A DNA stretch of 62,390 nt from Bryobacterales bacterium. GTDB taxonomy: Bacteria; Acidobacteriota; Terriglobia; Bryobacterales; Bryobacteraceae. The position numbers and the translations under genes were made by a program. The DNA lies in NCBI GenBank assembly GCA_016789905.1, contig JAEUQC010000042.1, positions 1 to 62,390 on the forward strand. The letters are read 5' to 3'. The number at the start of each line of letters is the position of its first letter. Within the stretch, counting starts at the first letter, position 1. Shown here piece by piece: positions 54,847 to 62,390 of the stretch. A model generated the notes under the pieces. The model was not told the DNA's origin. It made no database searches and saw only the letters and a list, made by a program, of their open reading frames with translations.

Positions 54847-55376
54847 GTGGAAGAACCGCTTCCAACAGAGTTCTGGCGGGAAGTTCGGGAGTTGGCCGCC
54901 GACGGCGCAGCGTTGCTCGGGGTTGCCGGTTTGGCGCCGGACGCGGTGATCAACGCGGTTGGTGCGAATATTCACGAATATCGGCCGCTGGCCGGAGCGG
55001 CATTGCTGAATTGTGCGTTTGCGCCGGGTTACCTTTGTGGCGAGCCGGTCAGGCGAGCCACCGGTGGAGTCGGGTCGCGTTGGTCGCTGCGGATGGACGC
55101 CGCGACTACGCACTCGTACCAATGGATAGTGCGGTAGCGCTGTTCCCAGACGCCTTCCTTCGACGGCTTTTGGAGAACGAGAATCTACCGGACAATTCGA
55201 TTCTTCGTTTTCTCATGGTTTTCACGGGCAAACTGCCTCCGGCCAACGGCGGATCCGATTCCCGCTGGGAAGGAAAGCCGCGGCGCTCACCAAGAGTTGA
55301 CCACGTCGAAAACACACGTTACCACCTGGTACGACATCGCGAGCGTCAGTACATCACCCGCGCCGCAAGCGCATAG
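54847..55376 (+). pseudogene. Frameshifted remnant of an unknown gene
   Basis: Two frames join into one plausible protein. 54847-55070 reads EEPLPTEFWREVRELAADGA, VAGLAPDAVINAVGANIHEY and LCGEPVRRATGGV; the next frame, from about 55070, continues with RVALVAADGRRDYALVPMDS, AVALFPDAFLRRLLENENLP and DNSILRFLMVFTGK before drifting into Arg-rich sequence. A single-base shift near 55070 explains the break. No family is recognised. 54708-54846 and 55377-55513 hold nothing I can identify. Confidence 0.35.
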
Positions 55377-55513
55377 GTTTTTTAGCCGGTTTGGCGTCGG
55401 CATTCTCAGCCGCGACTGGTGGACAAGTCTCGGTGAGCAGGGGTGCGTCATTTCCCGCGAGTTCCAACGGAAAGAAGCGAACAAACGCGACGCCCGGTGC
55501 GTAGAAGCTTCTG

Positions 55514-57973
55514 ATGATGGATTCGATCCTTCGCGACATACGGATGGCGGTTCGGGCGCAAATGCGGGATAGGGGATTTACGGCGGCCGTGGTTGTCACG
55601 CTGCTGGTTTGTGTGGCAGCGAACACGTTGACGTTTGCGGTGGTGAACTCCGTGCTGCTCCGGCCGCTCCCGGTGCCGGAGGCGGAGCGGATCGTAATGA
55701 TGTCGAACCTGTATCCGAAGGCTGGCGTGGCCGAACTAGGCGAGAGTTCCGCACCGGATTACCTGGACCGGCGGACCGGCATAGCGGGGTGGACCGATGT
55801 GGCGCTATTCCGGCCGCGGTCGCGCACCTTGGAGGTGAATGGTGTGGCGGAGCGGATCGAAGGCATGGTGGTGACGCCGGGCTTCTTCACACTGGTCCGG
55901 ACGCCGCCGGCGCTGGGGCGGGGATTCGAAGAGGCCGACACGGCGGCCGGCAACGACCGGAAAGTGATTCTAAGCGACGGGCTATGGCGGCAGTTGTTCG
56001 GCGGGCGGGCCGACGCCGTTGGACAGACTCTCCGGATGGACGGCCGCAGCTACACGGTGAGCGGTGTAATGCCAGCGGGATTTCAATTCGTGAACCCCAA
56101 GGCGCAGCTATGGATGCCGCTAGCATTGACGGACTCCGAAAAGCGGGAATACCACTCGAACAACTACACGCTGGCGGGAAGGCTGCGCCCGGGAGTAGGA
56201 CTTGAACAGGTGCAGGCGCAGGTGGATGCGATGAACCGAGCGAATATCGAGCGGACGCCGCACCTAAAGGAACTACTGCTGACGGCCGGATTCCACTCCA
56301 AAGTGGAACTGCTGCAGGACCGCCTGGTGAAAAGTGTGAAGAATGTTTTATACCTACTGTGGGGCGCGGCGGTGCTGGTGCTTTTCATTGGAGCGCTGAA
56401 CGTAGCGAACCTGTCAATGGCGCGCCTGGCGGCGCGCCGGAAAGAGATTGCGACCCGGCTGGCGCTGGGGGCGGGGCGCGGGCAATTGATGTGGCAATCG
56501 GTGGTGGAGAGTGTGATGGTGACGGGTGCGGGCGGAGCGCTGGGAGTGGGAGCGGCGTACCTGTTACTGCCGGTGCTGGCGACGGTCGGGATCGATCAGT
56601 TGCCGCGCGCCGGCGAGGTACAGATTGACGGGTTCGTGGCGCTGGTTTCCCTCGCGATGGCGGCGGCAGTGGGGGTGGCGATGGGGCTGCTGCCGGTAAC
56701 GAACCTGTTTCCGGCAAGCCTGAGCGAATCACTGCGGGAGGACAACCGGACGGGGACGAGCGGAAGGGGAACAAAGCGGCTACGGCAGGGGCTGGTGGTG
56801 GCCGAGGTAGGGTTCGCCTTCGTGCTGCTGGTGGGGGCGGGAGTATTTTTGCTGAGTTTCCGCAACCTGCTGGCGGTGAACCCGGGATATGCGCGGGAGG
56901 GAGTGCTGACAGCGTCGACGAGTGCGCCGGCCGCGCGCTATGACGACAACGCGAAAATACGGGCGCTGCAGGAGCGGCTGCTGCGTTCAATACGGGAGTT
57001 GCCGGGTGTAGTTGCGGCTGGGGCGACGACGAATATCCCCCTGGGCGGGAACTACAGCGACGGAGTAATCTTCGCCGAAGGGTATGAACGGAAGCCGGGC
57101 GAGTCTGTGATTTCGCCGCGAAACGTGCGGGTGACGCCGGGGTATTTTGGCGCGATGGGAATGGGGATGGTCCGCGGGCGGGAATTCAATGAGCGCGACG
57201 ATGAGAAGGGCGAGCGGACCATTATTGTTGACGAACAACTGGCGCGGCGGTTCTGGGGCGAGCGGGACCCGGTGGGGCAGCGGATGTACCGGCCCAATGA
57301 CAGTAGCGATATGCTGCCCAACGCGAAGACAGAATGGATGCGGGTGGTGGGCGTGGTGCGGCGCGTGCAGCAAGCGAGCCTGGCCGATGGCGCGGGTGTT
57401 GGGATGTACTATATGCCGATGGCGCAGCGGCCGGAGCGTTTTTTCACTTTGGCGGTGCGGACGGCGCCGGGCGCGGGCGAATCGGGACGGGCGATGCGAT
57501 TGGCGCTAAGGACGATTGACCCGGAGATGGCGATGTTCGATGTGAGAACGATGGAGGAGCGGCTGGACTTGTCACTGGGACCGCAGCGAACGTCGATGAC
57601 GCTCGCGATGGCGTTTGGAGCGGTGGCTCTGTTCCTGTCGGCGACGGGAATTTATGGCGTTCTGGCCTATTTGGTGACGCAGCGGCGAAGGGAGATCGGG
57701 ATTCGAGTGGCACTGGGAAGCAGCGCGGGGAAAGTAGTGGAACTGGTGCTGCGCGAGGGGCTTGGGCTGGTGGCGTTCGGGCTGGTGACGGGTCTGGCCG
57801 GGGCAGTGGCGATGCAGCGAGCGGTGGCGAGTATTGTGTTCGGCGTGCAGCCATTGGAGCCAGTCATCTTGGCTTCCGGGATGGTGACGCTGACAGTGGT
57901 GGGGCTGGCGGCCTGCGTGCTGCCAGCGCGGCGGGCGTTGCAGGTGGACCCGGTACAAGTACTGCAGGAGTAG
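55514..57973 (+). CDS. ADOP-type ABC transporter permease (duplicated FtsX/MacB)
   Basis: 819 residues. Begins MMDSILRDIRMAVRAQMRDR then FTAAVVVTLLVCVAANTLTF, the acidobacterial duplicated orphan permease start. Two copies of the module: a MacB-type periplasmic domain (residues about 55-255) and FtsX helices (VLYLLWGAAVLVLFIGALNV, ARLAARRKEIATRLALGAGR), then a second periplasmic domain (about 450-660) and FtsX helices (GAVALFLSATGIYGVLAYLV, TQRRREIGIRVALGSSAGKV). No ATPase gene is adjacent, as usual for these orphans, so the ATPase partner may be encoded elsewhere. Probably moves lipids or peptides or signals from the envelope. Confidence 0.95.
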   Translation: MMDSILRDIRMAVRAQMRDRGFTAAVVVTLLVCVAANTLTFAVVNSVLLRPLPVPEAERIVMMSNLYPKAGVAELGESSAPDYLDRRTGIAGWTDVALFRPRSRTLEVNGVAERIEGMVVTPGFFTLVRTPPALGRGFEEADTAAGNDRKVILSDGLWRQLFGGRADAVGQTLRMDGRSYTVSGVMPAGFQFVNPKAQLWMPLALTDSEKREYHSNNYTLAGRLRPGVGLEQVQAQVDAMNRANIERTPHLKELLLTAGFHSKVELLQDRLVKSVKNVLYLLWGAAVLVLFIGALNVANLSMARLAARRKEIATRLALGAGRGQLMWQSVVESVMVTGAGGALGVGAAYLLLPVLATVGIDQLPRAGEVQIDGFVALVSLAMAAAVGVAMGLLPVTNLFPASLSESLREDNRTGTSGRGTKRLRQGLVVAEVGFAFVLLVGAGVFLLSFRNLLAVNPGYAREGVLTASTSAPAARYDDNAKIRALQERLLRSIRELPGVVAAGATTNIPLGGNYSDGVIFAEGYERKPGESVISPRNVRVTPGYFGAMGMGMVRGREFNERDDEKGERTIIVDEQLARRFWGERDPVGQRMYRPNDSSDMLPNAKTEWMRVVGVVRRVQQASLADGAGVGMYYMPMAQRPERFFTLAVRTAPGAGESGRAMRLALRTIDPEMAMFDVRTMEERLDLSLGPQRTSMTLAMAFGAVALFLSATGIYGVLAYLVTQRRREIGIRVALGSSAGKVVELVLREGLGLVAFGLVTGLAGAVAMQRAVASIVFGVQPLEPVILASGMVTLTVVGLAACVLPARRALQVDPVQVLQE

Positions 57974-58057
57974 CTGCCTCTGGAGAGGATAACGCTCGCG
58001 AGCTGCTGCGGGCTCCGGTGCGGGTGCGGAGTGAATACTTGGCGTATAGTCTAAGTC

Positions 58058-58864
58058 ATGCGGATTTTCTGGGTGATCTGTGCGGCTGGCGGTCTTTTTG
58101 CACAGGGGTTGACGGTGGAGGCGCCAGAACGGACGCTGCCGGCCCATGTGGCGGAGAAATTGAGTGCCTCGGACCGGGTGCTGTTTGGGCGCATGATGCG
58201 GGCCGGGCTGGAGGCGGCGTGGTCGGCGGTGACAGCGGAAGGGTATCCGCTGTGCTTCATCAATGAACTGAAGCCGCTGCATGACGACCGGCGGATGGTG
58301 GGGCGCGCGCGAACGGCGCGGTATCTTCCAAACCGGAAGGACTTGCGGGAGAAGATCTACGGGGCGGGCCCGCAGTTGAACTACAGAACGGCGGAAGAGG
58401 CGCAGCCGGGAGATGTGCTGGTGATGGATGCCGGCGGAGAGACGCGGTCAACGGTTTCGGGCGCGATGGTCACGACGCGGTTTCTAATGCGGGGCGGAGC
58501 GGGCATGGTGGTGGACGGTTGCATGCGCGATGTGCCGGACTTGGCGGCGATGCCGGCGAGTTTCTACTTGCGGTGCGGTCATGCTTCGAGCGTGAGCCCG
58601 CTGATGATGAGCGTGGACTACCAGGTGCCTGTACGGATTGGAGGAGTGACGGTGGCGCCGGGAGATTTGTTGATTGGCGAACGGCACGGGGTGTTGGTGA
58701 TTCCGGCAGCGATTGCGGATAAGGTGCTGGACAAGGCGTTGGAGCACGACGAGCAGGAGCAGTTTCAGCGGAAGCTGCTGTTAGAAGGCGAACCGATCTA
58801 CGGTGTGTATCCGAACCTGAATGAGGCGAACAAAAAGAAGTTCGACGCCTGGCGGAAGAAATAG
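58058..58864 (+). CDS. RraA-family protein with export signal
   Basis: 268 residues. The start MRIFWVICAAGGLFAQGLTV is a signal-peptide-like stretch. The RraA fold (HMG/CHA aldolase or ribonuclease-inhibitor relative) shows GRARTARYLPNRKDL, GDVLVMDAGGETRSTVSGAM, GGAGMVVDGCMRDVPDLAAM (G-x-x-x-D-G-x-x-R-D core), PVRIGGVTVAPGDLLIGERH and GVLVIPAAIADKVL. Most relatives are cytoplasmic; the signal here suggests a periplasmic aldolase or lyase. It stands between the permease and a convergent DUF4332 gene. Confidence 0.88.
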   Translation: MRIFWVICAAGGLFAQGLTVEAPERTLPAHVAEKLSASDRVLFGRMMRAGLEAAWSAVTAEGYPLCFINELKPLHDDRRMVGRARTARYLPNRKDLREKIYGAGPQLNYRTAEEAQPGDVLVMDAGGETRSTVSGAMVTTRFLMRGGAGMVVDGCMRDVPDLAAMPASFYLRCGHASSVSPLMMSVDYQVPVRIGGVTVAPGDLLIGERHGVLVIPAAIADKVLDKALEHDEQEQFQRKLLLEGEPIYGVYPNLNEANKKKFDAWRKK

Positions 58865-58872
58865 CGCGAGTT

Positions 58873-59283
58873 CTAGTATTCGATCATGCGGGGCAGCGTT
58901 TTGGCTTCGGCGACCCAGCGGGTGACTTCGTTTTCCGAGGGGACGCGGCGAGTGAGTGACTTTTCCTCGTTGACGGCAGCCATGCGCTTGGCGAGGTTTT
59001 CGGCGTTACGCTGGGCGAGTTCCGGAACCGTGTCGACTCCAGCGGCTTCGAGGAGTTCGGCGAATTCGGAGCCGACGCCATTGATGCGGAAGAGGTCGAC
59101 CATGTTGGTGAACTTGAGGATCTGCTTTTCACTGAGCCCAGTGGACTCGGCGAGGGCTTTGCGCTGGGCTGGGGTTTTGGCGCCTTCGAGGAGCGCATCG
59201 GTGGTGGCGACTCCGGCGCCACGCAGCTTTTCTCCGATGGCGGGGCCGATGCCTTCCACTTCTTCGATCTTATGGTTTGCCAT
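58873..59283 (-). CDS. DUF4332 helix-hairpin-helix protein
   Basis: 136 residues from ATG 59283 (longer frame upstream is weak). Two helix-hairpin-helix-like repeats: KIEEVEGIGPAIGEKLRGAG and VDLFRINGVGSEFAELLEAA, with ATTDALLEGAKTPAQRKALA between, matching DUF4332/HhH modules that bind DNA or act as adaptors. The start lies 16 bases after the stop of the Gfo/Idh oxidoreductase gene and has AAGGAAAGGAAT ahead, so it may be co-transcribed with that gene. Confidence 0.88.
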   Translation of the reverse strand: MANHKIEEVEGIGPAIGEKLRGAGVATTDALLEGAKTPAQRKALAESTGLSEKQILKFTNMVDLFRINGVGSEFAELLEAAGVDTVPELAQRNAENLAKRMAAVNEEKSLTRRVPSENEVTRWVAEAKTLPRMIEY

Positions 59284-59299
59284 GATCCTATTCCTTTCC

Positions 59300-60823
59300 T
59301 TACAGCTTGAGTTCCCAGCCCTTGCGGAATTCGGGGCGGAGGAGTTTGTTGGCCGCTTCACTGTTGGTAAAGCGCATCGCCTTGCTATCCCACATGAGCT
59401 TGCCGGGGACGCGGAAAGCGATAACACCAAGGAGGACCCACTCGGCGTAGGGGACGGAAATGCTGAAGTCTGAGCAGGACATATCGCCGCCTTTGCAGGC
59501 GCGGACCCAATCGGTCATGTGGCCTGGCGAACGGGTGAGGAGTGGCGGAGGAAGGGTGTAGTCCTTCCAGCGGTTTTCGGGAAGGAGTTTGACGCCTTCG
59601 CCGCGTTCGACGGTTGAGAGCAATCCTTTAGAACCGACAAAGACGGCGCCATTGCCGGTGAGAACGCCGGGCTTGGGTTGGGGGCGAGGGCCCTGGTCGC
59701 CGAAGACTTTGACGCCGGGGCCGCCGGCGCCGATGCGTGGGGCGTTTGGATCGCGATTGGCGAAGGCGCGGCGGGCGGCGGCTTCGGCGGGGTCCATGCG
59801 CGGAGCGGCGCCGCGGCCTTTGTCGCTTAGATTGCCGCTGCGAGGGAGGACGAGTTCGTCGGTGACGCCAGGGACTTTGTAGGCGTCGGGGGCATCGGCG
59901 ACGGCGGAGTCATGCCAAAAGATGGAGACGGGCGGGAGGCCGCCGCGCTGGGGAAAATCGAACTTCAGAACGGCACGGGACGGGAAGGTCCACTTACTCT
60001 GATTTTCCTGGCTGAGTAACTCAACACTCGATGGGGCGCCGAGTTGGAGGGCGAGATGAACGGGGCCGAGGGCATGAATTCCCCAGTTACCGAGTTGGCC
60101 GGTGCCGAAGTCGAAGAAGCCGCGCCAGTTATAGGGAACATAGTCTGGACTGAAGGCGCGCATGTTCGCGGAGCCGAGCCAGAGGTCCCAGTTGACGTTG
60201 GCGGGCACGCTGGCTTCGGCGGCGGGCTGCCGGTAGCCGGTGGGGTGGGTGCCTGGGGTGGAGGAGGCGTGAACTTCGGTGACATCGCCGATGACGCCGG
60301 ACCAGATCATTTCGGCGGTGGCGCGGATGGCTTCGTGGGAGTAGCCCTGGTTGCCCATTTGGGTGGCGACTTTGTATTTGACGGCGGCATCGCGGAGCAG
60401 GCGAGCCTCCCAGACGGTGCGCGTGAGGGGTTTTTCGACGTAGACGTGTTTACCGCGCTGCATGGCGTTGAGGGCGACGGTGGCATGCATATGGTCGGGG
60501 ATACCGACGGTGATGGCGTCGATGTTCTTGCCCTCTTTGTCGAGCATGACGCGGAAATCTTTGTATTTCGGTTGTTTGGAAAACTTTTGGAAGTTGGCGG
60601 CGGCGCGGTTGTCATCGACGTCGCAGAGGGCGACGATGTTTTCGGTTTGCGCGGCATTGTTGAGGATGACGCCGCCCTGGCCGCCGCAGCCGACGGCGGC
60701 GACGTTGAGCTTGTCGTAGAAAGGCTTATAGCCGAGGGCGCGGAGGGAAGGGACACTGCCGAAGCCGGCGGCGGGCACGGCGCCAGCGAGGACGGAGCCG
60801 AAGAAGAAGTAGCGGCGATTCAT
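59300..60823 (-). CDS. Tat-exported Gfo/Idh/MocA-family oxidoreductase
   Basis: 507 residues from ATG 60823 (60835 adds four residues). MNRRYFFFGSVLAGAVPAAG is a Tat signal. Rossmann core VAAVGCGGQGGVILNNAAQT, family motif VEKPLTRTVWEARLLRDAAV, and the barrel half GNQGYSHEAIRATAEMIWSG, NWRGFFDFGTGQLGNWGIHA. A 90-residue Pro/Arg-rich insertion (RSGNLSDKGRGAAPRMDPAE onward) sits between strands, a pattern common in large exported members. Substrate unknown. Divergent from the DapA-family gene; the shared intergenic space is about 40 bases. The DUF4332 gene follows. Confidence 0.92.
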   Translation of the reverse strand: MNRRYFFFGSVLAGAVPAAGFGSVPSLRALGYKPFYDKLNVAAVGCGGQGGVILNNAAQTENIVALCDVDDNRAAANFQKFSKQPKYKDFRVMLDKEGKNIDAITVGIPDHMHATVALNAMQRGKHVYVEKPLTRTVWEARLLRDAAVKYKVATQMGNQGYSHEAIRATAEMIWSGVIGDVTEVHASSTPGTHPTGYRQPAAEASVPANVNWDLWLGSANMRAFSPDYVPYNWRGFFDFGTGQLGNWGIHALGPVHLALQLGAPSSVELLSQENQSKWTFPSRAVLKFDFPQRGGLPPVSIFWHDSAVADAPDAYKVPGVTDELVLPRSGNLSDKGRGAAPRMDPAEAAARRAFANRDPNAPRIGAGGPGVKVFGDQGPRPQPKPGVLTGNGAVFVGSKGLLSTVERGEGVKLLPENRWKDYTLPPPLLTRSPGHMTDWVRACKGGDMSCSDFSISVPYAEWVLLGVIAFRVPGKLMWDSKAMRFTNSEAANKLLRPEFRKGWELKL

Positions 60824-60864
60824 GTCGATGGTCATCGTATCAAATGGGGAGATAATGTACGTTA

Positions 60865-61803
60865 ATGCGACTCGACAACACCGCGCGCGGGCTGTATCCG
60901 ATTGCGCCGACGCCTTTTTTCACCGATGGCCGAATCGATTATGACTCGATAGATGGGCTGACGGACTTTTACTTGCGTGCCGGGGCCACGGGGCTGACGG
61001 TGCTGGGGATAATGGGCGAGGCGCCGAAACTGGAGCAGAGCGAGGCGATCGCGGTGGCGACGCGATTTATTCAAAGGGCGCCTGGGATCCCAGTGGTGGT
61101 GGGGGTTTCGAGCCCGGGGTTTGCAGCGATGACGTCGTTGACGAGGGCGGCGATGGACGCGGGCGCGGCGGGGGTGATGATAGCGCCGCCGCCGTCGTTG
61201 CGGACCGATGACCAGATTGTCACCTACTTTAAGCAGGCGGTGGAGGCGATTGGACCGGAGGTGCCGTGGGTGTTGCAGGACTATCCGCTGACGCTGACGG
61301 TGGTGATGACGCCGGGCGTGATCCGGCGAATTATCAGTGATAATCCGTCGTGCGTGATGCTGAAGCATGAGGATTGGCCGGGGCTGGAGAAGATTTCGGC
61401 ACTGCGGGGGTTCACGCGGGAGGGGTTGATGCGAGAGATTTCGATCCTTTGCGGGAACGGCGGGCTATTTTTGGACTTTGAGATGGAGCGGGGGGCTGAC
61501 GGGGCGATGACCGGGTATGCATTTCCGGACATGCTGGCGGACGTGGTGCGTTTGCAGAAGGCCGGGGAGCGGGACGCGGCGCACGACCTGTTTGACGCGC
61601 ACCTGCCGTTGCTGCGATACGAGCAGCAGCAAGGGGTAGGGCTGGCGGTGCGGAAGTATGTGATGATGCGGCGTGGGATGATCGCGTCGGACGCGCAACG
61701 GAAGCCTGGGGCTGGGCTGACGGCGAACGCAAAGGCGGAGGTGGAGTACCTTCTAACGCGGGTAGGCCGGATAGACAGCCGGGCGGTACTGGGTAGGGAA
61801 TAA
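60865..61803 (+). CDS. DapA-family aldolase (dihydrodipicolinate synthase-like)
   Basis: 312 residues, with GGGGAG at 60846-60851. TIM barrel with the Schiff-base Lys in CVMLKHEDWPG (Lys167) and the catalytic Tyr in LQDYPLT (Tyr140). The GxGE-type motif reads LGIMGEAPKLEQSEA; the Arg that binds the second carboxylate in true DapA is not evident. This suggests a relative such as a 2-keto-3-deoxy-sugar acid or hydroxy-acid aldolase instead of lysine synthesis. Paired divergently with an exported oxidoreductase, which may act in the same sugar-acid pathway. Confidence 0.92.
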   Translation: MRLDNTARGLYPIAPTPFFTDGRIDYDSIDGLTDFYLRAGATGLTVLGIMGEAPKLEQSEAIAVATRFIQRAPGIPVVVGVSSPGFAAMTSLTRAAMDAGAAGVMIAPPPSLRTDDQIVTYFKQAVEAIGPEVPWVLQDYPLTLTVVMTPGVIRRIISDNPSCVMLKHEDWPGLEKISALRGFTREGLMREISILCGNGGLFLDFEMERGADGAMTGYAFPDMLADVVRLQKAGERDAAHDLFDAHLPLLRYEQQQGVGLAVRKYVMMRRGMIASDAQRKPGAGLTANAKAEVEYLLTRVGRIDSRAVLGRE

Positions 61804-61889
61804 GCAGATTTTCCATCGGTTAGGGGGCCATCTGTTTACTTGATTTGGCCCCGAAGCGATGTTAGTCTGAGGGCACGTGGAGTGATTTA

Positions 61890-61919
61890 GGAGTTGGCTT
61901 CCGGCCAGCCCAAGCTACT
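61890..61919 (+). promoter_or_regulatory. Shared leader motif, copy 2
   Basis: GGAGTTGGCTTCCGG (61890-61904), then eight bases, then AGCTACT (61913-61919), matching 16113-16138. It lies in a 220-base non-coding stretch (61804-62023) ahead of the small gene at 62024. A weak promoter-like TTGATT and TAGTCT pair lies 30-50 bases upstream. Confidence 0.3.
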
Positions 61920-62023
61920 TGCAACCACGGAAAAAAGTGCTAAACGCGAATCGGGCCTCCCTCAGGACCTACCTCACTTGCTCTCCCTGAAAGCCGGTTT
62001 GCCGCGTTTCCAAGGAGAAAGGT

Positions 62024-62284
62024 ATGTCGACTGTTTTGGCCTCCCGCGAGGAGGGTGAATTGCTGCTAGTACGGCTGTGTGTAGAGTCGCGCCAGTTGGA
62101 AGAAGTGTTGGAGGCGCTCGCCGGATTGCCATTTCCGGTGAACCCGGATTTGCGGCATTCCGGATTAAACAGCGTGGTGGAATTTCCGGCGTATGAGAGC
62201 CGGTTGGATTCCGTGAACGCGGCGTTGGCGCCATTTGAGTTGACGGCGGAGACGCGGCGGATGCTGGACGCAATTCGGGCGTAG
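62024..62284 (+). CDS. Small protein of unknown function
   Basis: 86 residues with AAGGAGAAAGG just ahead, a strong ribosome site. The sequence alternates charge and hydrophobic residues (EEGELLLVRLCVESRQLEEV, LEALAGLPFPVNPDLRHSG, VVEFPAYESRLDSVNAALAP), a pattern of a compact two-layer alpha/beta domain. No family is recognised and no signal is present. Long leader with the shared motif. Confidence 0.7.
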   Translation: MSTVLASREEGELLLVRLCVESRQLEEVLEALAGLPFPVNPDLRHSGLNSVVEFPAYESRLDSVNAALAPFELTAETRRMLDAIRA

Positions 62285-62289
62285 GCCAT

Positions 62290-62314
62290 CGCCTGCCCGG
62301 AATTTGGGCAGGCG
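62290..62314 (+). terminator. Strong hairpin after the small gene
   Basis: CGCCTGCCC (62290-62298) pairs perfectly with GGGCAGGCG (62306-62314) around GGAATTT. There is no immediate T-run (GGTGAAATTCG follows), so it may be a factor-dependent end or an mRNA 3' stabiliser. The last bases of the window, 62315-62390, show no gene. Confidence 0.5.
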
Positions 62315-62390
62315 GGTGAAATTCGTTCGATTTTCAAAGATCTGGTCCGGATGGCTGGCGATGGTTTAGCAAGACCAGCGTCCGGAAGGG

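Noticed and set aside
1..62390. tRNA, rRNA or known riboswitch
   Set aside because: No stretch showed a cloverleaf, rRNA core or a riboswitch consensus I could recognise by eye; a covariance search would be needed to be certain.

Overview
The window is GC-rich bacterial chromosome, most likely from an Acidobacteriota of the Bryobacterales/Solibacteres type. The markers are an ADOP-type duplicated MacB/FtsX permease (55514-57973), an acidobacterial VWFA-domain protein (5434-6438), an Oar-like TonB receptor with an N-terminal carboxypeptidase-regulatory domain (45982-49434), a paired DUF1501 and cytochrome/DUF1549/DUF1553 operon (20090-23967), and many Tat-exported Gfo/Idh/MocA enzymes and hydrolases. 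No rRNA, tRNA, integrase, transposase or CRISPR array was seen.

Layout. 1-10001: two large secreted proteins of unknown role, a VWFA protein and a convergent propeller-sensor hybrid histidine kinase. 10103-16013: an RluA-type pseudouridine synthase back to back with a compact type III-A Csm operon (cas10/csm1, csm2-like, csm3, csm4, csm5). 16149-18580: an ExeA-like AAA ATPase, a leader rich in CTAG dyads, a secreted protein made of five near-identical 16-residue repeats, and a polytopic membrane protein. 18679-32795: Gfo/Idh oxidoreductase, the DUF1501/DUF1549 pair, a Q/P/Y-rich membrane protein, then a tightly packed minus-strand catabolic cluster (PQQ-like propeller, Fe-alcohol dehydrogenase, amidohydrolase, glucosidase, monooxygenase-fold protein, sulfatase). 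33226-44433: serine hydrolase, DUF433/DUF5615 toxin-antitoxin pair, orphan CpaF ATPase with a tiny membrane ORF, exported esterase, second PQQ-like propeller, MFS transporter, RHH protein, MBL hydrolase, purB and an O-methyltransferase. 44660-62390: atypical receiver protein, exported xylose-isomerase-like protein, TonB receptor, ceramidase-like protein, M3 peptidase followed by its decayed partial duplicate, DsbA-like thioredoxin, gene remnants, ADOP permease, exported RraA-like protein, DUF4332 protein, Gfo/Idh oxidoreductase and a DapA-family aldolase.

The most unusual region is 10.1-18.6 kb. The Csm operon keeps the Cas10 GGDD cyclase motif and the Csm3 target-RNA cleavage aspartate. It lacks the Cas10 HD nuclease and zinc ribbon, cas6, cas1/cas2, any CARF effector and any array. 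Its small subunit carries a disordered R/P/G-rich tail of about 135 residues. Just downstream lies the tandem-repeat exported peptide gene, whose repeat copies differ almost only at synonymous positions. Both deserve a closer look. All functional statements rest on reading motifs by eye; no database search was run.
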